Source: CAJCIY01 sp036379355 (GTDB lineage Bacteria; Actinomycetota; Actinomycetes; Mycobacteriales; CAJCIY01). From it: 12,432 nt of DNA. The notes beneath the pieces are model-generated. The model had not been told where the DNA came from and did not search any database. It saw only the letters and a list, made by a program, of their open reading frames with translations. How positions within the stretch are numbered: position 1 is the first letter of the stretch; each line of letters opens with the position of its first letter. Where the stretch lies: assembly GCA_036379355.1 (NCBI GenBank), contig DASVGV010000097.1, positions 1 to 12,432 of the forward strand. The letters run 5' to 3'. The position numbers and the translations under genes are program-made. Positions 1 to 6,305 of the stretch are shown here, one piece after another.

Positions 1-231
1 CAGTGGCGCGCCCTTCCAGGGCTTGAACCCGTACCCGAAGGTGAACAGGTCGCTGTCGGACCGGGCGCCGGGATAGCGGTTGGTCCACCACGTGCCGCCG
101 AAGCTCTCGAGCGCGTCGAGGATCACGAACCGCTTGTCCGGAAACCGCTGGGTGAGGTGGTACGCGGCGCCGATACCGGAGATGCCGGCCCCGACGATGA
201 GCACGTCGACGTGCTCCGCCTGGTTGCTCAT
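1..231 (-). CDS. EthA-like flavin-dependent Baeyer-Villiger monooxygenase, N-terminal part (partial)
   Basis: The first 77 residues are present and the rest lies beyond the left edge. Residues 14-19 (GAGISG) form the FAD-binding GxGxxG Rossmann loop, followed by the end-of-strand acidic D39. Residues 45-55 (GGTWWTNRYPG) and the following SDSDLFTFGYGFKPW stretch are the conserved early block of class B flavoprotein monooxygenases. They are very close to what I remember of mycobacterial EthA (GGTWDLFRYPG, then RSDSD). Such enzymes use FAD, NADPH and O2 to insert oxygen into ketones, giving esters or lactones, or to oxidise S and N atoms. The substrate cannot be told from this fragment. The ATG at 231 is supported by the family start and by a TAGTAT box six bases upstream, suggesting a leaderless mRNA. 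It lies 40 nt downstream of the HD-GYP gene on the same strand but probably has its own promoter. Confidence 0.9.
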   Translation of the reverse strand, partial: MSNQAEHVDVLIVGAGISGIGAAYHLTQRFPDKRFVILDALESFGGTWWTNRYPGARSDSDLFTFGYGFKPWKGAPL

Positions 232-237
232 CCGCCG

Positions 238-243
238 ATACTA
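238..243 (-). promoter_or_regulatory. Putative -10 box (TAGTAT) of the monooxygenase gene, leaderless start
   Basis: On the minus strand TAGTAT is followed by exactly six bases (CGGCGG) and then the ATG at 231. No Shine-Dalgarno-like purine run lies upstream of the ATG. TANNNT six to seven bases before a start codon is the usual arrangement for leaderless transcripts in actinobacteria. A weak -35 candidate (TGTCGA) lies 17 nt further upstream. This is inferred from pattern only. Confidence 0.45.
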
Positions 244-271
244 GAACCCCGTTCGATAGTTCGACAGGCGG

Positions 272-1837
272 TCAGCTGTCGTCGCCATGGCCCGCGGGAT
301 GGACGGGGTGCGGCGGAGGCAGCGGATGCTGCTGCGGGGGCTGCGCGACCGCGGTGATCGGCGCCGGCTTCGGCGGCCGCGGGGCGGCCTTCACCGGCTT
401 CGGCGGCTTCGCCGGTGGGGGCGCGGGCTTGGGTGGGGTCGCCTTGGTGGGCACGGCTTTGGTGGGCCCGGACTTGGCCGTCGACGATGCGGGCAGCGTG
501 GTGGCGACGGTGGGGGCCAGTGCGTGCGTGCTCACCACGAAGCCGAGCGCTGCCGGCGGGTGCGCCGCGACGACCGTCCGCCCGTCCGCGGGTGGCGCGG
601 CGGGATGCTGCACGGCCGAGACGGGGGCGGGTCGAGCGGGCGGACCGACCGCCGCGCTGGCGGGGACGACACCGATGGCGACGGAGCTCGCAAGGACGGT
701 CATCGCCGCTGCCCCCGCGGGGACGCCACCGGCGAGTCCGGTGACCAGGGTCGTTCCTACCGGGCCGGCAGAACCTGCCAGCGACGCCGCGCCGACCTGG
801 AGAGAACCGAGGAGCGGCAGGTTGACGAGGATCCCGGCGCCGAGAGTACGGCGGCACAGGCGTGGCAGCGAGATCTCGGTGAACGCTCGGACCACGTCGG
901 GGTCGAAGTGTGCGCCGGCGCAGTCACTCAGCTCGCGCCGAGCCGCGGTCACCGTCATGGGCTTCTTGTACGACCTGCTGGAGGTCATCGTCTCGAAGGC
1001 GTCGGCGACCGCCACGATGCGTCCCGCCAGGCTGATCTGCTTGCCGGCGAGGCCGCGGGGATAGCCCTGACCGTCGTACCGCTCGTGGTGCTCGTTGATC
1101 GCTCCCGTCCAGGGGCCGAGCCAGTCGATGACGGCTCCGGCGAGTCCGATGCCTGCCTCGGGATGGCCCTTGAGCGTGACCCACTCCTCAGGGCTGGGGC
1201 GCCCAGGCTTGAGCAGGACGTCGGCTGGCACCGTCAGCTTGCCGATGTCGTGGACGACGGCCGCGAGCCGCAGGCGCATCCGATCGTCCTCGGAGAGGCC
1301 GAGCTGCTCGGCTATCACATCGGCGTACACCCGGACCCGTTCGGAGTGGCCGCGTGTCCGGCGCTCGTGCTCGGTCAGCCGGGCGAGCAGCGCAAGCACC
1401 TGGGCTGCGGCCGCGCCCTGCTCGTCGCTCCGGTCGGCCAGCCGTGCGAGTGCTGCCGGGTTGCCGGCGGTACGGGCCATCTGAAACCGCGACGGCGCCT
1501 GGTCGGTGAACAACATGGTCAGCCGCAGCAGCGCTACCAACGGCAGCGCACGGCGAGCCACCCTTTCCACCAGCACGGTCACGGTGAGCGTCACCGCAGC
1601 GAGACCGAGGTAGGCGAGGACGTGCGGCAGCAGCCCGCGCCCGGCGAGGACGCGGGACAGGACGAAGACCTGGACCGAGACAGTCAGCGCACTCGCGACG
1701 AGCACCGGCGCGAGTGCGATGGCGAGGCGACACAGCGCGGCAGCGATCGGCCGGCTCTTCCACCGGCTGGCTGTCTCCGCGTGGTCGTCCTGCGCGGCGT
1801 CGGAAGCGTACGACCGCCTCGTGACGTCCGTGGTCAC
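272..1837 (-). CDS. Membrane-anchored HD-GYP domain phosphohydrolase with Pro/Ala-rich C-terminal tail
   Basis: This 521-residue protein probably hydrolyses cyclic di-GMP or a related nucleotide. Two hydrophobic segments, about 31-60 and 68-90, should anchor it in the membrane. The HD-GYP domain spans about 155-325 and its signature residues are intact: H164 (GHSERV), H196-D197 (HDIGK), H225 (GHPEAG), the HHExxDGxGYP block at 250-260, D279 and the SRSYKKPMT helix. After it comes an Ala/Gly-rich hydrophobic stretch (about 331-397), possibly a third membrane segment. It is followed by a roughly 120-residue Pro/Ala/Lys tail with KP repeats and a His-rich end, which would face outside if the third segment spans the membrane. 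The start is GTG at 1835-1837, chosen because GAGGGGG lies five bases upstream. No GGDEF or EAL partner is in the window. The catalytic class is clear; the substrate and the role of the tail are inferred or unknown. Confidence 0.9.
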   Translation of the reverse strand: MTTDVTRRSYASDAAQDDHAETASRWKSRPIAAALCRLAIALAPVLVASALTVSVQVFVLSRVLAGRGLLPHVLAYLGLAAVTLTVTVLVERVARRALPLVALLRLTMLFTDQAPSRFQMARTAGNPAALARLADRSDEQGAAAAQVLALLARLTEHERRTRGHSERVRVYADVIAEQLGLSEDDRMRLRLAAVVHDIGKLTVPADVLLKPGRPSPEEWVTLKGHPEAGIGLAGAVIDWLGPWTGAINEHHERYDGQGYPRGLAGKQISLAGRIVAVADAFETMTSSRSYKKPMTVTAARRELSDCAGAHFDPDVVRAFTEISLPRLCRRTLGAGILVNLPLLGSLQVGAASLAGSAGPVGTTLVTGLAGGVPAGAAAMTVLASSVAIGVVPASAAVGPPARPAPVSAVQHPAAPPADGRTVVAAHPPAALGFVVSTHALAPTVATTLPASSTAKSGPTKAVPTKATPPKPAPPPAKPPKPVKAAPRPPKPAPITAVAQPPQQHPLPPPHPVHPAGHGDDS

Positions 1838-1842
1838 GCGCG

Positions 1843-1849
1843 CCCCCTC
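1843..1849 (-). promoter_or_regulatory. Shine-Dalgarno site (GAGGGGG) fixing the GTG start of the HD-GYP gene
   Basis: On the minus strand GAGGGGG is separated by five bases (CGCGC) from the GTG at 1837-1835. The first residues after it (MTTDVTRR) precede the first hydrophobic helix by about 30 residues. This supports GTG over any downstream start. Confidence 0.6.
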
Positions 1850-1961
1850 GGTCCTCGTCGGCTGATGTCGATCAACGAGGGTGTCGTCGGTTGCAGCCTG
1901 TGTGCGTAGGGCCGAGTGGGTGTGCTTTCACCGGTAGGTAGATCTATCCGCGGGCCGCGGC

Positions 1962-1967
1962 TACGGT
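1962..1967 (+). promoter_or_regulatory. Putative -10 box (TACGGT) of the methyltransferase gene, leaderless start
   Basis: TACGGT fits TANNNT and is followed by six bases (CCACCC) and the ATG at 1974, with no Shine-Dalgarno sequence in between. A weak -35 candidate, TAGATC (1939-1944), sits 17 nt upstream, inside the perfect 8-bp palindrome TAGATCTA. The rest of the 136-nt divergent region (1838-1973) shows no convincing -10 for the HD-GYP gene. Confidence 0.4.
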
Positions 1968-1973
1968 CCACCC

Positions 1974-2612
1974 ATGTCGGCCGACCGCCACCGGGAACAC
2001 CCGCGCTTTGCCGCGGCGTGGACAGTGCTCGCCGGCGCTGCCGAGCGCGCCCCCGTGGGGCGGTGGCGGACCGAGACCCTGGCGCCGGCGCGTGGCCGGC
2101 TGCTGATTCTCGGCTCGGGTCAGGGACACGACCTGGCGCACATTCCCGACGCGGTGACGAGCGCGGTCGCCGTCGAGCCGGATGCGAGCATGCGCCGCCG
2201 CGCGGGTGCGCGCCTGCGGGCGGCGCGCGTTCCGGCCGTGTCGGTGGGGGCGGCGGGCGAGGCGCTGCCGTTCCCCGACGGCAGCATGGACACGGTGCTC
2301 TGCGCCCTGGTGCTCTGCTCGGTGGACGACCCGACCCGGGTGGTCGCTGAGGTGCGCCGGGTACTGGCGACCGACGGCACACTCCTGATCATGGAGCATG
2401 TCCGGGCCGCCGCAGGGTCGCGCACGGCGCGGGTGCAACAGGGGCTCGAGCGTGTCTGGCCCGCCGTGACCGGCGGATGTCACCTGACCCGGTCGACCGC
2501 GCAGGTGCTGGCGGACGGGGGGTTCGACACGTCCGGCCTGCGGGACCTCGGCGCGTTGAAGATCCTGCCGATGCTCCCCGTCATCGGGGGTACGTGCGTC
2601 CCGGTGCGCTGA
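1974..2612 (+). CDS. Class I SAM-dependent methyltransferase (Methyltransf_11 / METTL7-like)
   Basis: A 212-residue soluble enzyme with a seven-strand SAM-dependent methyltransferase core. Motif I is LLILGSGQGHDL (43-54) and the acidic residue that binds the SAM ribose is E68 (AVEPD). AGEALPFPDGSMD (94-106) is the motif typical of Methyltransf_11 proteins, and RVLATDGTLLIMEHV (129-143) is the post-motif strand. The C-terminal GGCHLTRSTAQVLADGGFD stretch (167-185) resembles METTL7/UbiE-type methyltransferases, which act on small molecules or lipids. The acceptor substrate cannot be told. The gene is a single transcription unit between divergent HD-GYP and the convergent ligase operon; its stop is only three bases from the ligase stop. 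The annotated ATG lacks a Shine-Dalgarno site and fits a leaderless transcript. I see no link to the catabolic block. Confidence 0.85.
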   Translation: MSADRHREHPRFAAAWTVLAGAAERAPVGRWRTETLAPARGRLLILGSGQGHDLAHIPDAVTSAVAVEPDASMRRRAGARLRAARVPAVSVGAAGEALPFPDGSMDTVLCALVLCSVDDPTRVVAEVRRVLATDGTLLIMEHVRAAAGSRTARVQQGLERVWPAVTGGCHLTRSTAQVLADGGFDTSGLRDLGALKILPMLPVIGGTCVPVR

Positions 2613-2632
2613 CGATCAGCCTGCGGACAGGC
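2608..2632. terminator. Two small hairpins across the convergent stops (candidate bidirectional terminator)
   Basis: GCTGA (2608-2612) pairs with TCAGC (2616-2620) around a three-base loop. It contains both stop codons, that of the methyltransferase (2610-2612) and that of the ligase (2618-2616, minus). Immediately after, GCCTG (2619-2623) pairs with CAGGC (2628-2632) around the tetraloop CGGA. The two stems share bases 2619-2620, so they are alternatives or compete. No T-run follows, so intrinsic termination is uncertain. Confidence 0.25.
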
Positions 2633-4331
2633 GATCCCGCAGTTCGCGCTTGAGAACCTTGCCCAGCGGGTTACGCGGGAGTGCGTCGACGACGACGAGA
2701 CTCTCGGGCAGCTTGAAGGTCGCGATGCCGAGACCCCGCAGGTGGGCGACGATGTCGTCGAGCGTCACCGTCGCCCCGGAGCGAGGGACCACGACGGCGC
2801 AGGCCCGTTCCCCGAGCACGTCGTCGGGCACCGCGACGACGGCCACGTCGGCCACGGCGGGATGGCCGGCGACGTACCCCTCGACCTCGGCGGCGGAGAT
2901 CTTCATGCCGCCGCGGACCACGACGTCCTTGATGCGATCGACGTAGCGCAGGTACTGGCCCTCGTCACCGGCGATCTCGACGAGGTCGCCGCTGCACAGG
3001 AACCCGTCGCCGTCGAACGGGTCGGCGACGCCGCTGGCGGGCAGGTAGCCGGGGAACACTCCGGGGCCCTTGATCCGCAGTTCGCCCGTCCGACCCGACT
3101 CGGTGATCTCCTCGCCGGTGGTCGGGTCCACGACCCGGATCGTGGTCCAGTCCGCCATCCGGAACGACCACGTCCGGCCGGGTACGCCGTAGCGCGGGAA
3201 CGACCGCGCCCGCTCCGCCGGGTCGGGGACGTCGTCGGGGCCCGCGAACAGGCCGACCCCCTCGTTCGACCCGTAGAAGTTGAGGACCTCGATGCCGTAC
3301 CGCTCGGAGAACCCTTGCAGCAGAGCGGGTGCGAGGGGCGCCGATCCGGATCCGACGAACCGCAGCGACGACAGGTCCGCGGACCGGGCCACCTCCTCGT
3401 TGTGCAGGAGCACGGTCAGCAGTGCCGGCGGCGCGACGGTGTACGTGGCCCGGAACTGCGCGATCTGGCGCAGGAAGGTGGGCAGGTCGAACGGGTGATG
3501 CTGCACGAGCAGGCCGCCGACGCGCAGCCACGGCAGGAACATCCCGCTGATGCCCGCCATGTTGACCATCGGGAAAGGGTTGAGCAGCACGTCGTCGGCG
3601 GACAGTCCCGGTGCCTCGGCGGTCGTGACCGCCATGGCGAGCCAGTCGTAGTGGGTTCGGGGCACCCCCTTCGGCGTGCTCTCCGTTCCCGACGTCCAGC
3701 AGATCGTGATGCAGTCGTTCGGGTCGATGCGAAGCCCGGAGACGTACGCCGCGAGCGCATGCCGGTCGTTCGCTGCGGCAACCCGCTCGTCGAGCGGGAC
3801 AACGCCCCGGGGCACGTCGCTGCCGAACGAGAGCACCGAGCGCAGGGACGGGATCGCCGCACGCAGCCGGTCGATCTCCGCCGCGGCACGCCGCTCGCCG
3901 ATCCGCTCGGTGGTGATCAGCGCTGCCACCTGCGCGACCGTCGAGAGCTCGGTGATCTCGTGGTCGCGGTACTGCACGGGGAACGGGCAGATCACCGCGC
4001 CGAGCCGGGCGGCCGCGAGGAACGCGGCCACGATCTCGACAGTGTTCGGCAGCTGTACGGCGACCACGTCGCCGGCGCGGACACCCTCGTCGAGCAGCAC
4101 CTGCGCGAGCCGGTCGACCAGGTCGTCGACCCCGGTCCAGGTCAAGGTCCGCGGCTCGCCCCCGACCAGTGCAGCGCGGTTGAGTGGGTCGACCAGAGCG
4201 GGGGTGTCGCCGAGCTCGGCGACCCGGGCCCGCAGCAGCGCGTCGATCGTGTCGTCGGTCCACCATCCCCGCGCGGTGTAGTCGCGGACCCGCTCGGGCG
4301 GATGCACGGGGAGGCGCGCCATCCTGGTCAT
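2616..4331 (-). CDS. AMP-forming acyl-CoA ligase, AliA-like (cyclohexanecarboxylate-CoA ligase type)
   Basis: This 571-residue cytosolic enzyme should activate a carboxylic acid to its CoA thioester through an acyl-adenylate, using ATP. All core ANL-superfamily motifs are intact: P-loop WTSGTESTPKGVPRTH (212-227), A5 NFYGSNEG (351-358), SGDL (447-450), hinge DRIKDVVVRGGMKIS (465-479) and catalytic Lys558 in PRNPLGKVLKREL. Length is normal for the family. The N-terminal RGWWTDDTIDALL block resembles ligases annotated as cyclohexanecarboxylate-CoA or 2,3-dihydroxybenzoate-AMP ligases. I favour the AliA type mainly because the neighbours look like AliB and BadH. Substrate specificity is therefore inferred. 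It is the last gene of the SDR-dehydrogenase-ligase operon, starting nine bases after the dehydrogenase stop with no good Shine-Dalgarno site, so translation is probably coupled. A second ATG at 4322 is possible. Confidence 0.88.
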   Translation of the reverse strand: MTRMARLPVHPPERVRDYTARGWWTDDTIDALLRARVAELGDTPALVDPLNRAALVGGEPRTLTWTGVDDLVDRLAQVLLDEGVRAGDVVAVQLPNTVEIVAAFLAAARLGAVICPFPVQYRDHEITELSTVAQVAALITTERIGERRAAAEIDRLRAAIPSLRSVLSFGSDVPRGVVPLDERVAAANDRHALAAYVSGLRIDPNDCITICWTSGTESTPKGVPRTHYDWLAMAVTTAEAPGLSADDVLLNPFPMVNMAGISGMFLPWLRVGGLLVQHHPFDLPTFLRQIAQFRATYTVAPPALLTVLLHNEEVARSADLSSLRFVGSGSAPLAPALLQGFSERYGIEVLNFYGSNEGVGLFAGPDDVPDPAERARSFPRYGVPGRTWSFRMADWTTIRVVDPTTGEEITESGRTGELRIKGPGVFPGYLPASGVADPFDGDGFLCSGDLVEIAGDEGQYLRYVDRIKDVVVRGGMKISAAEVEGYVAGHPAVADVAVVAVPDDVLGERACAVVVPRSGATVTLDDIVAHLRGLGIATFKLPESLVVVDALPRNPLGKVLKRELRDRLSAG

Positions 4332-4340
4332 GCCCGACGA

Positions 4341-5489
4341 TCAGATGCCGAGGCTCTTGGCCACGATCGTCTTCATGATCTCGGTCGTGCCGCCGTAGAT
4401 CGTCTGGATCCGGGCGTCGACGAAGGCCCGGGCCACGGCGTACTCGCGCATGTAGCCGTAGCCTCCGTGCAGCTGCAGGCACCGGTCGGCCACCTTCACC
4501 TGCAGCTCGGTCGTCCACCACTTGACCTGCGCCGCCCGGGCCGCGGTGAGCTCTCCGTCGAGGTGCAGGCGCAGGCAGTCGTCGACGTACGTACGGGCGA
4601 TGTCAACCTCGGTCGCCAGTTCCGCCAGCGTGAACCGGATGTGCTGGAACGTCGACAGCGACGTCCCGAACGCCCTGCGGTCCCGGACGTACGCGATCGT
4701 CTGCGCCAGCACGCTCTCGGCGGCAGCGACCGCGCCCAGAGCCAGGGACAGTCGCTCCTGCGGCAGGTTGCGGACGAGGTAGCCGAACCCGGCGCCCTCG
4801 TCGCCGAGGCGGTTGGCGGCCGGAACGCGCGCGTCGGTGAACGCCAGCTCACTGGTGTCCTGCGCGTGAATGCCGATCTTGTCGAGGTTGCGCCCGCGAG
4901 TGAACCCGGGTGTGTCCCGCTCGACGACCAGCAGCGTGAGGCCGTCGTGCGGGTCGGCCGCCGTGCGGACAACCGTGACGACCAGGTCGGCGTTCTGCCC
5001 GTTGGAGATGAACGTCTTGGCGCCGTTGACGACGTACTCGTCCCCGTCGCGCACGGCCCTGGTCGCGATCCCGGTGAGGTCGCTGCCGGCACCGGGCTCG
5101 GTCATCGCGATTGCCAGGACCGCCTCTCCCGTCGCGGCTTTCGGCAGCCAGCGCGCCCGCTGCTCGTCGCTGGTGAGGTCGGTGAGGTACGGCAGCGTCA
5201 CATCGGTGTGGACGGCGAACGCGACGCCGACGGACGCCGCCCCGGCCCGGTTGATCTCTTCGGCCAGGATCGCGTTGAAGCGGAAGTCCCGAGTCCCTGG
5301 CCCGCCGAGCTCGGCGGGGACGGCGAACGCGAGCAGCCCCTGGGCGCCGGCGTCGGTGAACACCGACCGGGGCAGGCGCCCTGCCCGCTCCCAGTCCTCG
5401 TAGTCCGGCAGCACCGACCGGCGTACGAACTCGGCCGCCGTCTGGCGGAACTGCTCGTGCTCGGGCTCGAAGACCAGACCGGCGGCCAT
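4341..5489 (-). CDS. Acyl-CoA dehydrogenase, LCAD/AliB-like
   Basis: A full-length 382-residue FAD enzyme that should introduce an alpha,beta double bond into an acyl-CoA, passing electrons to an electron-transfer flavoprotein. Family signatures are IAMTEPGAGSDLTG (127-140), GAKTFISNG (156-164), the RRAFGTSLSTFQHIRF block (271-286) and QLHGGYGYMREY (339-350). Near the C-terminus the sequence is IYGGTTEIM (364-372), so the usual MCAD catalytic Glu position is Gly366. As in long-chain and isovaleryl-CoA dehydrogenases, the base is then probably Glu245 in NLPQERLSLA (241-250). Branched, long-chain or cyclic acyl groups are therefore plausible; R. palustris AliB, a cyclohexanecarboxyl-CoA dehydrogenase, is my preferred relative given its neighbours. 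The ATG lies 16 bases after the SDR stop, with a weak AGGGAAA upstream. Enzyme class is sure; substrate is inferred. Confidence 0.93.
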   Translation of the reverse strand: MAAGLVFEPEHEQFRQTAAEFVRRSVLPDYEDWERAGRLPRSVFTDAGAQGLLAFAVPAELGGPGTRDFRFNAILAEEINRAGAASVGVAFAVHTDVTLPYLTDLTSDEQRARWLPKAATGEAVLAIAMTEPGAGSDLTGIATRAVRDGDEYVVNGAKTFISNGQNADLVVTVVRTAADPHDGLTLLVVERDTPGFTRGRNLDKIGIHAQDTSELAFTDARVPAANRLGDEGAGFGYLVRNLPQERLSLALGAVAAAESVLAQTIAYVRDRRAFGTSLSTFQHIRFTLAELATEVDIARTYVDDCLRLHLDGELTAARAAQVKWWTTELQVKVADRCLQLHGGYGYMREYAVARAFVDARIQTIYGGTTEIMKTIVAKSLGI

Positions 5490-5505
5490 GCGGGTCAGTA
5501 TTTCC

Positions 5506-6237
5506 CTAGCCGGCCATCGTCAGGCCGCCGCTGACGCTGAGGACCTGGCCGGTCACGAACGACGCGGCCTCCGACGCGAAGAACAGCACCGCCGCCGCGA
5601 TCTCCTCCGGGCGGGCCAGCCGGCGGAACGGGATCGCCCGGATCAGGGCCTCCTTGAGCCGCTCGTCCTGCGCCTGGAACAGGGGCGTGTCCGTCGGCCC
5701 GGGGCAGACGCAGTTGACGGTGATCGCGTGCCGGGCCATCTCGCGGGCCAGGGACTTGGTCAGTGCGATGACGCCGCCCTTCGCCCCGGCGTAGATCGAC
5801 TCGCCGGAGCTGCCGACCCGTCCGGCGTCGCTCGCGATGGTGACGACGCGACCGCCGCCGGACTCGACCATGCCGGGCAGGAACGCGCTGCACAGGTGCA
5901 CGGGACCGAGGTAGTTGATCGCCACCACCTTCTGGGCGAAGGTCTCGTCGGCGTCCAGGAAGGGGGCGGTCCGGTCCCAGCCGGCGGCGTTCACGAGCAC
6001 GCTCGCGTGTCCCGCCTGCTCGGCCACCGCGTCGCGCAGTGCCTCGACCGACGCCCGGTCGGCGACGTCCACCGGCATCGCGGTGACGAGGTCGGGGCGG
6101 CTGGCCGCCGTTGCGCGGGCCGAGTCCTGGTCGATGTCGGCGGCGACGACCCGGTCGCCGCGGGCGGCGAGAGCAAGCGCGACCGCACGGCCGATGCCCG
6201 ACCCGGCGCCGGTGACGACGGCGAGCGACGCAGGCAT
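5506..6237 (-). CDS. SDR-family hydroxyacyl-CoA dehydrogenase, BadH-like
   Basis: A 243-residue classical short-chain dehydrogenase. It has the TGAGSGIG cofactor loop (9-16), D34 after the second strand (favouring NAD), NAAG (83-86) and a complete catalytic tetrad N108, S136, Y149 and K153. Several stretches match what I recall of R. palustris BadH, the 2-hydroxycyclohexanecarboxyl-CoA dehydrogenase: SDAGRVGSSGESIYAGAKGG (136-155), CPGPTDTPLF (178-187) and the C-terminal VTGQVLSVSGGLTMAG (228-243). The role is thus oxidation of a 2- or 3-hydroxyacyl-CoA to the oxoacyl-CoA, the step after hydration in ring beta-oxidation. It is first in the minus-strand operon, with a strong GGGAGGGG Shine-Dalgarno site six bases before its ATG, and is divergent from the thiolase gene. 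A general FabG-like 3-hydroxyacyl-CoA dehydrogenase is the alternative. Confidence 0.88.
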   Translation of the reverse strand: MPASLAVVTGAGSGIGRAVALALAARGDRVVAADIDQDSARATAASRPDLVTAMPVDVADRASVEALRDAVAEQAGHASVLVNAAGWDRTAPFLDADETFAQKVVAINYLGPVHLCSAFLPGMVESGGGRVVTIASDAGRVGSSGESIYAGAKGGVIALTKSLAREMARHAITVNCVCPGPTDTPLFQAQDERLKEALIRAIPFRRLARPEEIAAAVLFFASEAASFVTGQVLSVSGGLTMAG

Positions 6238-6243
6238 GTCGGG

Positions 6244-6300
6244 CCCCTCCCTTCGCCGCCGGTACGGCCTTACCCTACGGGGACGACCCGGACGAGGAGG
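6244..6300. promoter_or_regulatory. Divergent promoter region between the SDR operon and the thiolase operon
   Basis: The 68-nt gap 6238-6305 holds both start signals. On the plus strand GAGGAGG (6294-6300) lies five bases before the thiolase ATG. On the minus strand GGGAGGGG (6251-6244) lies six bases before the SDR ATG. Near the middle is the near-palindrome GGTACGGCCTTACC (6261-6274), 12 of 14 positions symmetric. Overlapping TANNNT boxes, TACCCT (plus, 6271-6276) and TAGGGT (minus, 6277-6272), could serve as opposing -10 elements. A regulator bound here could control both operons together. The ribosome sites are convincing; the promoter and operator readings are guesses from pattern. Confidence 0.4.
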
Positions 6301-6305
6301 CGGCC

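Noticed and set aside
251..264. Direct repeat GTTCGA-TA-GTTCGA in the gap before the monooxygenase gene
   Set aside because: It is only two short copies in a 40-nt spacer; it could be a binding site but nothing else supports one.
354..480. Repeated GGCTTCGGCGGC-like units, considered as a non-coding repeat array
   Set aside because: They are the codons of the KP/PPK-rich tail of the HD-GYP protein, in frame with the gene, so coding low complexity explains them.
287..1909. 540-codon open frame on the plus strand, opposite the HD-GYP gene
   Set aside because: The minus strand encodes an intact HD-GYP domain; the opposite translation is low-complexity Arg/Gly sequence and has no plausible start signal.
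1948..1960. CCGCGG-G-CCGCGG repeat upstream of the methyltransferase, considered as a hairpin or operator
   Set aside because: Each arm is itself a 6-bp palindrome, expected fairly often in GC-rich DNA, and its place between the weak -35 and the -10 gives no independent support.
2742..5534. 930-codon open frame on the plus strand, opposite the ligase and dehydrogenase genes
   Set aside because: It is antisense to two genes with intact catalytic motifs, its translation is Arg/Gly/His-rich with no recognisable domain, and such long shadow frames are common in very GC-rich DNA.
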